A stretch of 64,000 nucleotides of DNA. Origin: Ruminococcus sp. (GTDB lineage: Bacteria > Bacillota > Clostridia > Oscillospirales > Ruminococcaceae). Positions 42,139 to 51,386 of the stretch are shown here, in pieces; the first letter of the stretch is position 1, and every line of letters begins with the position of its first letter. Position numbers and translations under genes: made by a program. The stretch covers positions 50,287-114,286 of the forward strand of contig JAETQO010000004.1 of NCBI GenBank assembly GCA_021770655.1, written 5' to 3'. A model generated the notes under the pieces. It saw only the letters and a list, made by a program, of their open reading frames with translations, did not search any database and was not told the DNA's origin.

Positions 42139-43257
42139 CTATTTAAAGTACATATACAAATTACACTTTATCATTCCGTTATAAAGCTTTCTCTTCTTAT
42201 CTGCATTTTTACCGAAAAAGCTTTCAAACTCTTCGTGCGGTGAAATTATATAGCAGGGATTTTCTTTCGAAGGACAAAGCCGCTGTCCCATTTTTTTGTA
42301 AAGCTCCTCCGCCTCCCTGATTTCCAGCATTCTTTCTCCATAAGGCGGATTTACGATCGTGATCGCACCCTCTATGCGACGATATTTTGAAATATCCTGC
42401 TGTTTTACTTCAAGCTTAGAAGCAACTCCCGCCTTTTTAGCATTGCTTATAGTAAGCTCAGCCGCGTCAAAGTCTACGTCAAACCCGAAAGCTTTGAAGC
42501 TTCCCTTTCGGTCGATTGACTCCATAGCCTCTGTTCTTACGTCCTGCCAGACCTGTGCAGGTATCTGCCGCCAATTCTGCGCCGCAAAATTTCTCCGCAA
42601 TCCCGGCGCTACATTTAACGCCTTATAAGCAGATTCAATAAGAAACGTACCCGAACCGCACATCGGATCTACAACGATAGAATCTGCTCTTACTCTTGCC
42701 AGATCAACTATTCCGGCGGCAAGAGTTTCCTTTATAGGAGCGTCGTTGGAATTTCTTCTGTAGCCTCTCTTATGCAGACCTACGCCTGAAGTGTCAAGAT
42801 AAACAGTCGCTATATCCTTATGGATAGCAAACTGGATCTGATGCTTTGCACCGGTTTCTTCAAAATAGCTTATACCGTATATCCGCTCAAGTCTTTTAAC
42901 ACAAGCTTTCTTAACGATCTTCTGGCAATCGGGTATAGAATGGAGTTTAGAATTCAGCGAGTGTCCTTTGACAGGAAACGCATCCTCACTGCCGATAAAA
43001 TCCTCCAGCGGCAGTTTAATAACACCGTCAAACAGTTCTTCAAAGCTTTCGGCTCTGAAACTGCCAAGCTCAATAAGAACTCTCTCCCCCGTTGCAACTC
43101 GCATATTAGCTCTTGCCAGCGTGGTATAATCTCCGTCGAAACAGACTTTCCCGTCGGTGGTGTTTAAATTCTCCCCGCCGATTTTTTTCACTTCGTATGC
43201 AAGAACGCTTTCAAGCCCGAAATGACAGGGTATACATAAACGCAAATTCTGAGACAT
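42139..43257 (-). CDS. THUMP-domain class I RNA methyltransferase (RlmL-N type)
   Basis: A 372-residue SAM-dependent RNA methyltransferase. An N-terminal ferredoxin-like/THUMP region (~1-165; CIPCHFGLESVLAYEVKKIG) precedes the Rossmann domain with SAM-binding DPMCGSGTFLIESA and the catalytic NPPYGERM of N2-guanine methyltransferases. It is homologous to the first half of Escherichia coli RlmKL and to Bacillus YpsC, so 23S rRNA m2G2445 methylation is likely. ATG 43257 follows AGAGGAT. It heads a three-gene operon. Confidence 0.9.
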   Translation of the reverse strand: MSQNLRLCIPCHFGLESVLAYEVKKIGGENLNTTDGKVCFDGDYTTLARANMRVATGERVLIELGSFRAESFEELFDGVIKLPLEDFIGSEDAFPVKGHSLNSKLHSIPDCQKIVKKACVKRLERIYGISYFEETGAKHQIQFAIHKDIATVYLDTSGVGLHKRGYRRNSNDAPIKETLAAGIVDLARVRADSIVVDPMCGSGTFLIESAYKALNVAPGLRRNFAAQNWRQIPAQVWQDVRTEAMESIDRKGSFKAFGFDVDFDAAELTISNAKKAGVASKLEVKQQDISKYRRIEGAITIVNPPYGERMLEIREAEELYKKMGQRLCPSKENPCYIISPHEEFESFFGKNADKKRKLYNGMIKCNLYMYFK

Positions 43258-43270
43258 ATTATTTATCCTC

Positions 43271-43306
43271 TCAAAAAAAGCCTCCATGAAAATGTATGGA
43301 GGCTTT
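43271..43306 (-). terminator. Terminator after the class A PBP gene
   Basis: AAAGCCTCCAT pairs with ATGGAGGCTTT (43277-43306), followed on the minus strand by TTTTTGAG. Confidence 0.88.
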
Positions 43307-43311
43307 GATTT

Positions 43312-45534
43312 TTAGTGATTGCCGTTACAATATTCAGGCTCGTTGGACTTCTTATAATATCCCGTTGCCGTACTGTAACAGCCGTTGGAAGCAAGCTTAC
43401 CCGTCTTTGTACAGTAAGTGAGCTTTTCAACAGAATCAGGCATCTTAAAGGTCTTGTCAAAAGACTTATGCTTTTCATTTTCCGCAATACTGCCGAAAAT
43501 ATTCTTCCAGATAGCGCCGATGTTCTGATACTCGTTTGTCGGAATGGTCTTAGGATTCTCGTATCCTATCCATATTCCCGAAACATAATCAGGAGTACAG
43601 CCAACAAACGAAAGATCGTTCCAGACGGAAGACGTACCCGTTTTACCAACAAGGTCGGTATTGCTGAGCTTTGCATAACGTCCTGTACCCTGTTCGGTAT
43701 TTATAACGTTCTGCATCATTCTGTTCATAACATATGCTGTAGATTCGCTGATCGCCTGCTTATATCCGTCATTCTTCTCAAAAATAGCATTTCCGTCTGC
43801 ATCTTCAATCTTTGAAATATAGGTAACGTCATACTTTTTACCGCCGTTGCCGAAGATCATATAAGCGCCGACAAGCTCTTCAAGCTTAGTACCCCTTGTA
43901 AGACCGCCGACAGTTACAGCCGAGTAGTCTGCGTCTGCGTCTTCAAGCGTAGTAATGTCAAGCTTTTCCTTAAGGAAATTATAGGAATACTCAGGAGTCA
44001 TCTTTTTAACAAGCTGAGCAGGCAGAGTATTGAGAGATCTGGCAAGCATTTCCCATGTTGCTATCTGCTTATACGACCAGTTCTCATTATCTCCTGTTTC
44101 TGAGTAGTTTACAGGCCACTTAGAGTCTTTGCCGTCTACCTTAATAGTAATAGGCTCATCAGTAAACAGCGTAGACCAAGTCATAAGATCCTGATCAAGA
44201 GCAGGCGCATAAGACGCTATAGGCTTGATACAGGAACCGGGCGAACGGGTCGCGTCCGTTGCAATATTGTAAACGCGGGATTCGGTCTTTTCGTTTCTGC
44301 CTCCGACAACCGCTTTTACATTACCCTCATAGTCCATAGCGATAAAGCCGGACCACAGCGTATCGTCATCAGCGTTCATCTGATAGGTCGTAAAGTTGCT
44401 CTGAGTCTGCATCTCCTTCTCGACCTTCTTCTGCATATCGCGGTCAACGGTAGTATATATCGTATAACCGCCGTCATAAAGTCTGGCAGACGCTTCCTCA
44501 TATGAAATTCCGTAATTATCCGCAATTATCTGGATAGTCTGATTTATTGCCGCGTCCATAAAATATGAAGTCGGACCCTGATCCTTAGTTTCATCCTCAT
44601 AGATAGTTGCGCTGGAATAGTTTATATCGCCGGTAACGACCAGTTCTTCCGCAAGAGCGTCGTTATACTCCTGCTCGGAAATCGCGCCGTTTTCCAGCAT
44701 ATGATTCAAAGTATATTTCTGTCGTATCTTGTTGTTTTCAGGACTGTCGTAGGGATTGTTTGCCGCTGGGGCGCTTGTCATTCCTGCAAGCGAAGCGGAC
44801 TCGGCAAGGTCCAGTTCGGAAACATCTTTACCAAAATAGAAATTTGCTGCGGCCTGAACTCCGATAATATCATATTCCTGCGTGGTAAGCGGAACAAGAT
44901 TCAGATAGCTCTGGAGAATATCTTCTTTAGCATATGTCTTCTCCACGTTTATCGACCGGAATATCTCTCGTATCTTACGCTCGATACCCTTAATGCTGTC
45001 TCTGGAATCGTCTCCGGTGATATTTTTTATCGTCTGCTGGGTGATAGTCGAACCTCCGACCTGTCTGTCACCGTAGATAGGAATAAATACGTTTACGAAA
45101 GCGGCAAAAGTTCTCTTGAAGTCAACACCGTCATGAGAATAAAATCTCTCGTCCTCGGTACAAACGAATGCGTCCTGAAGATACTGCGGAATATCTTCCA
45201 AGTCTGCCCACACAACGTGCTTATTGGTGTTTTTCAAAGCGTAATAAAGCTCATACTCCTGAGAATCCTCACCTTCCTCGTCATAGTCGGGGTTTTCCGA
45301 AAGGAATCTTGAAATATTACTTGCCTCAGTCTTATCAAGGCTAACGGTAGTTGTGGTATCCGCAAAATTAAGGACATATATCGTTAGTACCGTCGCAAAT
45401 ATCGAGCAGGTGATAATTATTATCAAGAATACCGACAAAAGGACAGTTCCGAAGATTTTAAGCGCTTTGACAGCAGGGTTTGTAGATTTTTTCTTTTTCC
45501 TTTTCTTTGCTGTCTTGTTTTTTATTTCATCCAT
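43312..45534 (-). CDS. Class A penicillin-binding protein (PBP1A type)
   Basis: A 740-residue bifunctional peptidoglycan synthase. Short basic cytoplasmic tail, a membrane helix (VLLSVFLIIIITCSIFATVLTIYVL, ~32-56), a GT51 glycosyltransferase domain (~95-280; catalytic EDERFYSHDGVDFKR, GGSTITQQTIKN), and a transpeptidase domain (~370-700) with active-site SxxK in SPGSCIKPIASY, SxN in ARSLNTLP and KTG in VGKTGTSSVWND. The C-terminus has Cys-containing YCTKTGKLASNGC. All catalytic motifs are intact. Monocistronic with promoter and terminator. Confidence 0.95.
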   Translation of the reverse strand: MDEIKNKTAKKRKKKKSTNPAVKALKIFGTVLLSVFLIIIITCSIFATVLTIYVLNFADTTTTVSLDKTEASNISRFLSENPDYDEEGEDSQEYELYYALKNTNKHVVWADLEDIPQYLQDAFVCTEDERFYSHDGVDFKRTFAAFVNVFIPIYGDRQVGGSTITQQTIKNITGDDSRDSIKGIERKIREIFRSINVEKTYAKEDILQSYLNLVPLTTQEYDIIGVQAAANFYFGKDVSELDLAESASLAGMTSAPAANNPYDSPENNKIRQKYTLNHMLENGAISEQEYNDALAEELVVTGDINYSSATIYEDETKDQGPTSYFMDAAINQTIQIIADNYGISYEEASARLYDGGYTIYTTVDRDMQKKVEKEMQTQSNFTTYQMNADDDTLWSGFIAMDYEGNVKAVVGGRNEKTESRVYNIATDATRSPGSCIKPIASYAPALDQDLMTWSTLFTDEPITIKVDGKDSKWPVNYSETGDNENWSYKQIATWEMLARSLNTLPAQLVKKMTPEYSYNFLKEKLDITTLEDADADYSAVTVGGLTRGTKLEELVGAYMIFGNGGKKYDVTYISKIEDADGNAIFEKNDGYKQAISESTAYVMNRMMQNVINTEQGTGRYAKLSNTDLVGKTGTSSVWNDLSFVGCTPDYVSGIWIGYENPKTIPTNEYQNIGAIWKNIFGSIAENEKHKSFDKTFKMPDSVEKLTYCTKTGKLASNGCYSTATGYYKKSNEPEYCNGNH

Positions 45535-45572
45535 AAATTTAACCTTTCGTATCTTAAAATTTACCTGATATT

Positions 45573-45601
45573 ATTATACCACATACGAATCAAAAAGTTA
45601 A
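45573..45601 (-). promoter_or_regulatory. Promoter of the class A PBP gene
   Basis: On the minus strand: TTAACT (45596-45601), 17-bp spacer, TATAAT (45573-45578). Confidence 0.65.
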
Positions 45602-45694
45602 GCGTTTTCAAAAATTCTGATTGCCGGAGCTGAATTTTTTAGCAATTCGACAAATTCAGCGCATCAATTTTGCACAATTTGCACTTTTCACACA

Positions 45695-45728
45695 AAAGAA
45701 AAAAACAGGGGCGATTTCTCGCCCCCTG
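45695..45728 (-). terminator. Terminator of the seven-gene operon
   Basis: On the minus strand, CAGGGGGCGA and TCGCCCCTG pair (45706-45728) and are followed by TTTTTTTCTTTTG. Confidence 0.9.
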
Positions 45729-45737
45729 AATTATTGC

Positions 45738-47696
45738 TTATTCTGCGTCTTCTTCAGCCTCGTCTTCAGCAGGAAGCAAAGCTCTCATAGACAAGCTGAT
45801 TCTCTTTTTATCAGTGTCGATCTCAGTGATCTGGCAGTCAACTACCTGGCCGGCGGAAAGAATATCTGCGACATTGTTGACTCTCTGGTTAGCGATCTGT
45901 GAGATATGGATAAGACCGTCGATACCGTCGATGATCTGAGCAAAAGCACCGAAAGAAGTAATAGAAACGATCGTTGCCTTTACAACCTGTCCGACCTCAT
46001 AATTAGCCTTGAAGATCTCCCAAGGATTCTCGGAAGCCTTCTTATATGTCAAAGAAACCTTCTTGGTCTCGCTGTCAATGTCCTTGATAGTTACAGTTAT
46101 CTTATCACCGATAGATACAACGTCCGAAGGATGCTTGATCCTGTTCCATGAAAGATCCATTCTTCTGATAAGACCGTCAACCCCGCCGAGATCAACGAAT
46201 ACGCCGTAATCTGTGATAGACTTAACAGTACCCTCAACCTCAGAACCGATCTGAGCTGTTTCAAAGAACTTAGCCTGTGCCGCCGCTCTTTCTTCTCTTG
46301 CAACTGCGCGGATAGAACCTACGGCTCTCTGCTTTGCCTCATTGACCTCAAGGATCTTGAAGTTTACAGTCTGCTTGAGAAGCTCGTTAAGATCAAAATC
46401 TCTTCTCGGTGCGGCCTGAGAAGCCGGGATAAATACCTTAACGCCGTTTGAAGAAACAAGAACGCCGCCCTTGACAACATTAGTTACCGTACCTGTAAGA
46501 GTAGCGTCGGCCTCTTTAGCCTCAACGATCTTCTGGAAGCCCAGAACAGCGTCGACCTTCTTCTTGGAAAGTGTAACAATACCTTCCTGGTCGTTAGTTT
46601 TCAGAACGATAAGGTCGATCTTGTCGCCTACGCTTACAATATCCTCAGGTTTCTTGGTCGGATCGTCTGAAAGCTCGGAAGCCGGAATGTAACCTGTATG
46701 CTTTGTTCCGATATCAACGGCAACTTCACCGTTATTGATATCGGTTACGATACCTTCAACCTTCATTCCCGTATGTATTTTTTTCAGAGTCTTTTCAAGT
46801 TCCTCCTCAAAATTAAATTCTTCGTCAACATTGTTCAACATTTCACTCATGGTCTGTTGTACCTCCTTGATTATATAAGCCGGTGTTGATGCGCCGGCAG
46901 AAATCCCGATAAATTTTGCACCTGATAAGTCAATATTACAAGCTTTAAGTCCATCGGCGTCCTCAACAAGGAAGCATTTGCAGTACTCTTCGCAAATCGC
47001 TTTCAGCTTGTGAGTGTTGGAACTGTGCAGCCCGCCGACTATTATCATCAGGTCGGCTATCTTTGCAAGCTCTGCGGCCTCCTTCTGTCTTTCAGAAGTC
47101 GCACTGCAAATGGTGTTATACACCACAGCCTCCGGCAAAGATTTTTCAAACAGCTCTTCGCACTTTTTCCACATATTCTTATTATACGTTGTCTGAGCTA
47201 AAATTGCAACCTTTTTTGACGAAAAATCTGTGCCTTTCACCAAATTTTCAAAATCGTCACAAGAATTGAACACATAACTTTCTCCTCGGCAATGTCCTCT
47301 TATTCCCATTACTTCAGGGTGAGAGGCGTCGCCGGCTATAAGGATAACATATCCCTCCTGTGACTTTTCATCTGCAATTTTATGGATTCTCGCAACAAAA
47401 GGACAGGTCGCGTCGATCACTTCAGCGCCGATCTTCTCAAGTTGTCTGTATACTTCTCTTCCAACGCCGTGGGAGCGAATGATAACTGTCTGGTCTTTCT
47501 TGATCTGGGAAAGCTCAACGGGATAAACGCCCTTTGCTTTCAGATCCGAAACTACGTTTGGGTTGTGAATTATTGGACCTAACGTTACAACATTATTTCG
47601 GTTATCTAATTCATTATACACTATTTTTACGGCTCTGTCTACACCAAAACAGAAACCTGCGGTTTTTGCAACGCAAATTTTACATTTTGTTAACAT
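45738..47696 (-). CDS. ispH: IspH (HMBPP reductase) fused to four S1 RNA-binding domains
   Basis: A 652-residue two-part protein. Residues ~1-285 are IspH, the last enzyme of the MEP isoprenoid pathway, with the three cluster cysteines in AGFCFGV (C16), DATCPFV and NTICSATSERQ. Residues ~310-640 hold four S1 OB-folds (for example VEGTVKSITDYGVFVDLGGVDGLI and KATIVSITSFGAFAQIIDGIDGLIHISQI), giving the ribosomal protein S1 equivalent. The fusion is known from Clostridia. It starts 1 nt after the cmk-plsC stop with only a weak ribosome-binding site, so translation is probably coupled. Confidence 0.95.
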   Translation of the reverse strand: MLTKCKICVAKTAGFCFGVDRAVKIVYNELDNRNNVVTLGPIIHNPNVVSDLKAKGVYPVELSQIKKDQTVIIRSHGVGREVYRQLEKIGAEVIDATCPFVARIHKIADEKSQEGYVILIAGDASHPEVMGIRGHCRGESYVFNSCDDFENLVKGTDFSSKKVAILAQTTYNKNMWKKCEELFEKSLPEAVVYNTICSATSERQKEAAELAKIADLMIIVGGLHSSNTHKLKAICEEYCKCFLVEDADGLKACNIDLSGAKFIGISAGASTPAYIIKEVQQTMSEMLNNVDEEFNFEEELEKTLKKIHTGMKVEGIVTDINNGEVAVDIGTKHTGYIPASELSDDPTKKPEDIVSVGDKIDLIVLKTNDQEGIVTLSKKKVDAVLGFQKIVEAKEADATLTGTVTNVVKGGVLVSSNGVKVFIPASQAAPRRDFDLNELLKQTVNFKILEVNEAKQRAVGSIRAVAREERAAAQAKFFETAQIGSEVEGTVKSITDYGVFVDLGGVDGLIRRMDLSWNRIKHPSDVVSIGDKITVTIKDIDSETKKVSLTYKKASENPWEIFKANYEVGQVVKATIVSITSFGAFAQIIDGIDGLIHISQIANQRVNNVADILSAGQVVDCQITEIDTDKKRISLSMRALLPAEDEAEEDAE

Positions 47697-47697
47697 T

Positions 47698-49029
47698 TTA
47701 ATGTACCAGCTCCGTTATTTTTTCCATAATTTCATTTTTGATCGTTTTAAGAGCGTGAGGATTTGTAGAAGTCACGCCTATTTCAGAGGGAACTATCGGT
47801 TTGCCGAATCTTACTACCACGCGCTTTCTGAATTTAAGCTTACCCTCAAAATTGATGCCTACCGGAACTACGGGAACCTGCGCCATTGCGGCAACAAGAG
47901 CCACTCCTGTCTTGCCCTTTCCGACCTTTCCGTCCTTTGAACGCGTACCCTCGGGGAAAATAACAAGGTTTCTTCCCTTTTCAAGCTTTTCAATAGAGGT
48001 ATCGATCGCCTGAGTATCTCCTTTTCCTCTTGTGACAGGAAACGCACCAAAGGCTTTTATCAATACGGTGAAGAAAATATTCTGGTGAAAAAGTTCTTCC
48101 TTAGCCATATACGACAGCGGTACTCTTGTCGGAAGTGCGATAAACACAGGGTCCTGATAACTTCTGTGATTTGACGCAAAGATATTGCCTCCGTCCTTAG
48201 GAATGTTCTCCGTACCCTCAAAAGTGATATTGAAATACAAATGATAGATACCTGTAACAATATATCTCAGCAAAGTATACCAGAACATATGAAAATGCCC
48301 AAGCCTTTGAGTCTTGCTTACCGGTCTGAGCGGAGCTATCTCTTTAACTCTGCGCTCTTTTTTTTTAGTCTTTTCTGTGATGATTCTGTATATCTCCTCA
48401 ACGGATTCTTCAAGAGTGAGATTTGTTGAATCCACCTCAACTGCGTCGTCTGCCTTTTTCAAAGGGGCTATCTCACGGTGAGTGTCGTTATAATCACGCC
48501 GGATTATATCCTGCAGTACCTCCTCATAGGTTGAAGTATCGCCCTTTTCTTTAAGTTCCCTATATCTCCTGTCTGCTCTCGCCTCAGGCGTCGCAGTAAG
48601 GAAAATCTTCACATCTGCATTCGGCAGAACCACGGTTCCTATGTCTCTTCCGTCCATGATGATGTTATTCTCTTTTGCAATGCCTTGCTGTAAATCAAAA
48701 AGGAACTCTCTTACCTCAGGTATTGCGGAAACCTTTGACGCGCCCATAGATATTTCAGGCGTACGTATTTTATCGGAAACGTCCTCGTCATTCAGCATAA
48801 CACGCTGTCCGGCTTCGGTATAGCAAAGCTTTATTGAAATTTCCGGCAACAGGCTTTTTACCTGTGAAACGTCGGAAAGCTCTGCGCCTTTGCTTACCGC
48901 ATAGTATGCTATAGAACGATACATTGCGCCGGTATCTACATAAACATACTCAAGCTTTTTTGCAACCGCCTTTGCAATCGTAGACTTTCCTGCTCCGGAA
49001 GGTCCGTCAAGGGCAACATTTATTCCCAT
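47698..49029 (-). CDS. cmk-plsC: Cytidylate kinase fused to 1-acylglycerol-3-phosphate acyltransferase
   Basis: A 443-residue fusion. Residues ~1-220 are (d)CMP kinase: P-loop DGPSGAGKST, DTGAMYR, IIMDGRDIGTVVLPNADVKIFLTA and RRDYNDTHREIAPLKKADDA. Residues ~245-443 are a PlsC acyltransferase with the catalytic NHRSYQD (HX4D) and FPEGTRSKDGK. The first makes CDP for nucleotide and lipid synthesis, the second phosphatidic acid, which is later activated with CTP. ATG 49029 follows GGAG by 8 nt; the TTG at 49035 is rejected. Gap of 15 nt from the flavoprotein gene. Confidence 0.93.
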   Translation of the reverse strand: MGINVALDGPSGAGKSTIAKAVAKKLEYVYVDTGAMYRSIAYYAVSKGAELSDVSQVKSLLPEISIKLCYTEAGQRVMLNDEDVSDKIRTPEISMGASKVSAIPEVREFLFDLQQGIAKENNIIMDGRDIGTVVLPNADVKIFLTATPEARADRRYRELKEKGDTSTYEEVLQDIIRRDYNDTHREIAPLKKADDAVEVDSTNLTLEESVEEIYRIITEKTKKKERRVKEIAPLRPVSKTQRLGHFHMFWYTLLRYIVTGIYHLYFNITFEGTENIPKDGGNIFASNHRSYQDPVFIALPTRVPLSYMAKEELFHQNIFFTVLIKAFGAFPVTRGKGDTQAIDTSIEKLEKGRNLVIFPEGTRSKDGKVGKGKTGVALVAAMAQVPVVPVGINFEGKLKFRKRVVVRFGKPIVPSEIGVTSTNPHALKTIKNEIMEKITELVH

Positions 49030-49044
49030 ATCCAAAACTCCTTA

Positions 49045-50280
49045 TCAATCTATATTGTTTGCACAGCTGTAGGCTGTGGAAAATGCTATTTGCAGATTAA
49101 AACCGCCTGTATATGCGTCAACGTCCAGAACTTCGCCGATAAAATAAAGCTTATCGCAAAGCTTAGACTTCATAGTTTTCGGATCTATTTGCGAAACGTC
49201 AACACCGCCGCGGGTAATGATCGCTTCATCGATCGACCGCATACTTTTCACACGGAAAGTAAGCTTCTTTATAATATGCTCCAGCCGTTCCCTTTCCTCT
49301 TTGGTTATCTGATTGACCTTTTTATCACCCGCGATCCCACTGCGTTTTATCACCATAGGAATTATCTTCGAGGGCAAAAGCCTGTTAAGCGAATTCTGAA
49401 AATCCCTGTTGGGAAAATCATTAAAATCCCTCAATATCCTGTTATCAAGCTGTTCAAGATCAAGACCAGGTTTCAGATCGATGTCGAGATAATATTTATT
49501 TCCGCTAAGATCGCCGAGATGTGCAGAGGCAGAAAGCACCAGCGGTCCGCTGAGACCGAAGTGCGTGAACAGCATTTCGCCCAGCTCATGAAAAATTGGT
49601 TTTGCGCTGTCGTTCTCTCTGAGGGAAAGCGTACAGTTTTTCAGCGACAAGCCCATTGCAAGCGCGCACTCCTCGCACTCTGCCGTAACTATAGGACAAA
49701 GCGACGGCGTTATTTCCGTCACATTATGTCCGACCGACCTCGCAAGTTTATAACCGTCACCTGTCGAGCCGGTGCGGGGATAAGATCTTCCGCCGGTAGC
49801 AACAATAATATGCTCTCCGAAGTAATCTCCGCTTTCACATCTGAAGCCTGCCGCTTTGCCGTTTTCGATGATAATCTCCTTTACATCATCACGGACAAAC
49901 TCCGCTCCGCTGTCCTCTGCGGCTTTTACAAGAGCCGCAACTATTTCTCCTGCATTGTCGCTAACGGGAAACACTCTGTTGCCGCGCTCGGTTTTCAGCT
50001 TTACTCCAAGACATTCAAAAAAGGACATAACGTCCTCCGGAGAAAACCTGCTCAGAGCCGAAAACATAAACTTTGAATTGCGCGGAATGTTTTTCATGAC
50101 CTCATCCGTTCCGCAGTTATTTGTAACGTTACAGCGTCCTTTCCCCGTTATCATCAGCTTTCGCCCCGGCTTGTCGCTGTGTTCGATAACAAGCACGCTC
50201 CTGCCCTGCCAGCCAAGCTGTACGGCGCAGAAAAGCCCCGCCGCGCCTCCGCCTGCTATTACCGCATCATATCGTTTCAT
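49045..50280 (-). CDS. BaiN/RdsA-family NAD(P)/FAD-dependent oxidoreductase
   Basis: A 411-residue flavoprotein of the HI0933/BaiN family. The N-terminal FAD-binding GGGAAGLFCAVQL is followed by GKGRCNVTNNC and, later, VATGGRSYPRTGSTGDGYKLARSVGH, MLFTHFGLSGP and a C-terminal GEVLDVDAYTGGFNLQIAFSTA. Some family members reduce bile-acid intermediates or other unsaturated substrates; most have no known substrate. The start overlaps the upstream RpiR-type regulator by 4 nt (ATGA). The operon neighbourhood with cmk and ispH is common in Clostridia. Confidence 0.9.
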   Translation of the reverse strand: MKRYDAVIAGGGAAGLFCAVQLGWQGRSVLVIEHSDKPGRKLMITGKGRCNVTNNCGTDEVMKNIPRNSKFMFSALSRFSPEDVMSFFECLGVKLKTERGNRVFPVSDNAGEIVAALVKAAEDSGAEFVRDDVKEIIIENGKAAGFRCESGDYFGEHIIVATGGRSYPRTGSTGDGYKLARSVGHNVTEITPSLCPIVTAECEECALAMGLSLKNCTLSLRENDSAKPIFHELGEMLFTHFGLSGPLVLSASAHLGDLSGNKYYLDIDLKPGLDLEQLDNRILRDFNDFPNRDFQNSLNRLLPSKIIPMVIKRSGIAGDKKVNQITKEERERLEHIIKKLTFRVKSMRSIDEAIITRGGVDVSQIDPKTMKSKLCDKLYFIGEVLDVDAYTGGFNLQIAFSTAYSCANNID

Positions 50281-51149
50281 TTTGTATCTTCCTCGCTCTT
50301 TGCGTAAACGTCATACTCTTCCCAGACCTGTTCAAGCTTTTCAAATGTCTGTGAGACCCTGTCAATATTTCTGATAGATACCGCCACTATCAGCGCATTG
50401 ATAAGGCTGAGCGGCGCTACAAGCGAATCTACGAATGAAGCCATATCGCTTCTTGCAAGCAAAAGACTGTCCGCATACTTTGCTATGGGAGAGGCTTTTG
50501 AATCAGTAATAGCAATGACATTTGCACCGTTGTTTTTAGCGTATTTAAGCGCTTTCACCGTCTGTTTTGAATATCTTGGGAAAGAAATGCCTATCATAAT
50601 GTCCTTATTGTCTATCCTCATTATCTTCTCAAAAAGCTCGGAGGTAGTTGTACTTTGCACAAGCTTTACATGCGGAAATATCAGTCCCAGATAATAGCTC
50701 AGAAAAGAAGCTATCGAAGCGGCGCTCCTTGTTCCCATTATGTAAATAGTATTGCAGGACACTATCATATCCACTGCCTTGTTAAAGTCCTCACGGGAGG
50801 TTTCTTCAAGAGTTCGTCTGATCTTGTCAATATCGAGATTCAATACTCTTTCAAGAACATTATCCCCGCTCATAAGGTCGGACGTTACTTCGATACGCTG
50901 TACCGCCGTAAGCTTATTTCTCATAAGCTCCTGCAAACCCCTTTGCAATGACGGATAGCCGTCGTAGCCAAGCTCCGAAGCAAATCTTACTACCGTTGAC
51001 TCGCTCACGCCTACCGTTTTACCAAGCTTCTGAGCGGTCATGAACGCCGCCTTGTCATAGTGAGACAGGATATAGTTTGCAATAAGCTTATGTCCCTTGG
51101 ACAAGCTCGGAAGCTTTTCATTTATTAACGAAAACAAATCCTTTTCCAT
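50277..51149 (-). CDS. MurR/RpiR-family transcriptional regulator
   Basis: A 290-residue regulator. N-terminal helix-turn-helix (~1-80; KLIANYILSHYDKAAFMTAQKLGKTVGVSESTVVRFASELGYDGYPSLQ) and a C-terminal SIS sugar-phosphate-binding domain (~125-260; IYIMGTRSAASIASFLSYYLG, DIMIGISFPRYSKQTVKAL, ITDSKASPIAKYAD). RpiR proteins usually sense phosphosugars and control sugar or cell-wall recycling genes; the target here is not evident because the neighbours are not sugar genes. GAGAGG precedes the ATG; 21 nt separate it from the DUF3006 gene. Confidence 0.92.
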   Translation of the reverse strand: MEKDLFSLINEKLPSLSKGHKLIANYILSHYDKAAFMTAQKLGKTVGVSESTVVRFASELGYDGYPSLQRGLQELMRNKLTAVQRIEVTSDLMSGDNVLERVLNLDIDKIRRTLEETSREDFNKAVDMIVSCNTIYIMGTRSAASIASFLSYYLGLIFPHVKLVQSTTTSELFEKIMRIDNKDIMIGISFPRYSKQTVKALKYAKNNGANVIAITDSKASPIAKYADSLLLARSDMASFVDSLVAPLSLINALIVAVSIRNIDRVSQTFEKLEQVWEEYDVYAKSEEDTK

Positions 51150-51170
51150 TGATCCTTACCTCTCATATCA

Positions 51171-51386
51171 TTACGCCCAAAGCTCGTCCTGAAGGGCGAT
51201 TATTTTTTCTCTGCGCTGTTTTGTCTGATCCTTATCTGTTCTGTACACTCCGCCGTCAAAAACGATAACGTCGCCTTCACGGACGTTATCCGTCTGAGAA
51301 ACGGACAGTGCAGCCTCGTTTCCGTCCATATCCTGGCAAATAACTACGTCGTTTTCTATTCTGTCAACGATCAGCCTGCTTGTCAT
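51171..51386 (-). CDS. DUF3006 domain-containing small protein
   Basis: A 71-residue protein with the DUF3006 pattern LIVDRIENDVVICQDMDGNEAALSVSQ...VREGDVIVFDGGVYRTD...TKQRREKI. The fold is likely a small beta-barrel. DUF3006 genes commonly follow a ComEC-like metallo-hydrolase gene, as here with a 4-nt overlap. Function unknown; a binding role alongside the hydrolase is conjecture. Confidence 0.85.
   Translation of the reverse strand: MTSRLIVDRIENDVVICQDMDGNEAALSVSQTDNVREGDVIVFDGGVYRTDKDQTKQRREKIIALQDELWA

Noticed and set aside
49090..50076. A 328-codon open frame on the plus strand
   Set aside because: It lies antisense to the BaiN-like flavoprotein gene, which has clear FAD motifs. The antisense product is Arg/Lys/Cys-rich with no recognisable domain or ribosome-binding site.
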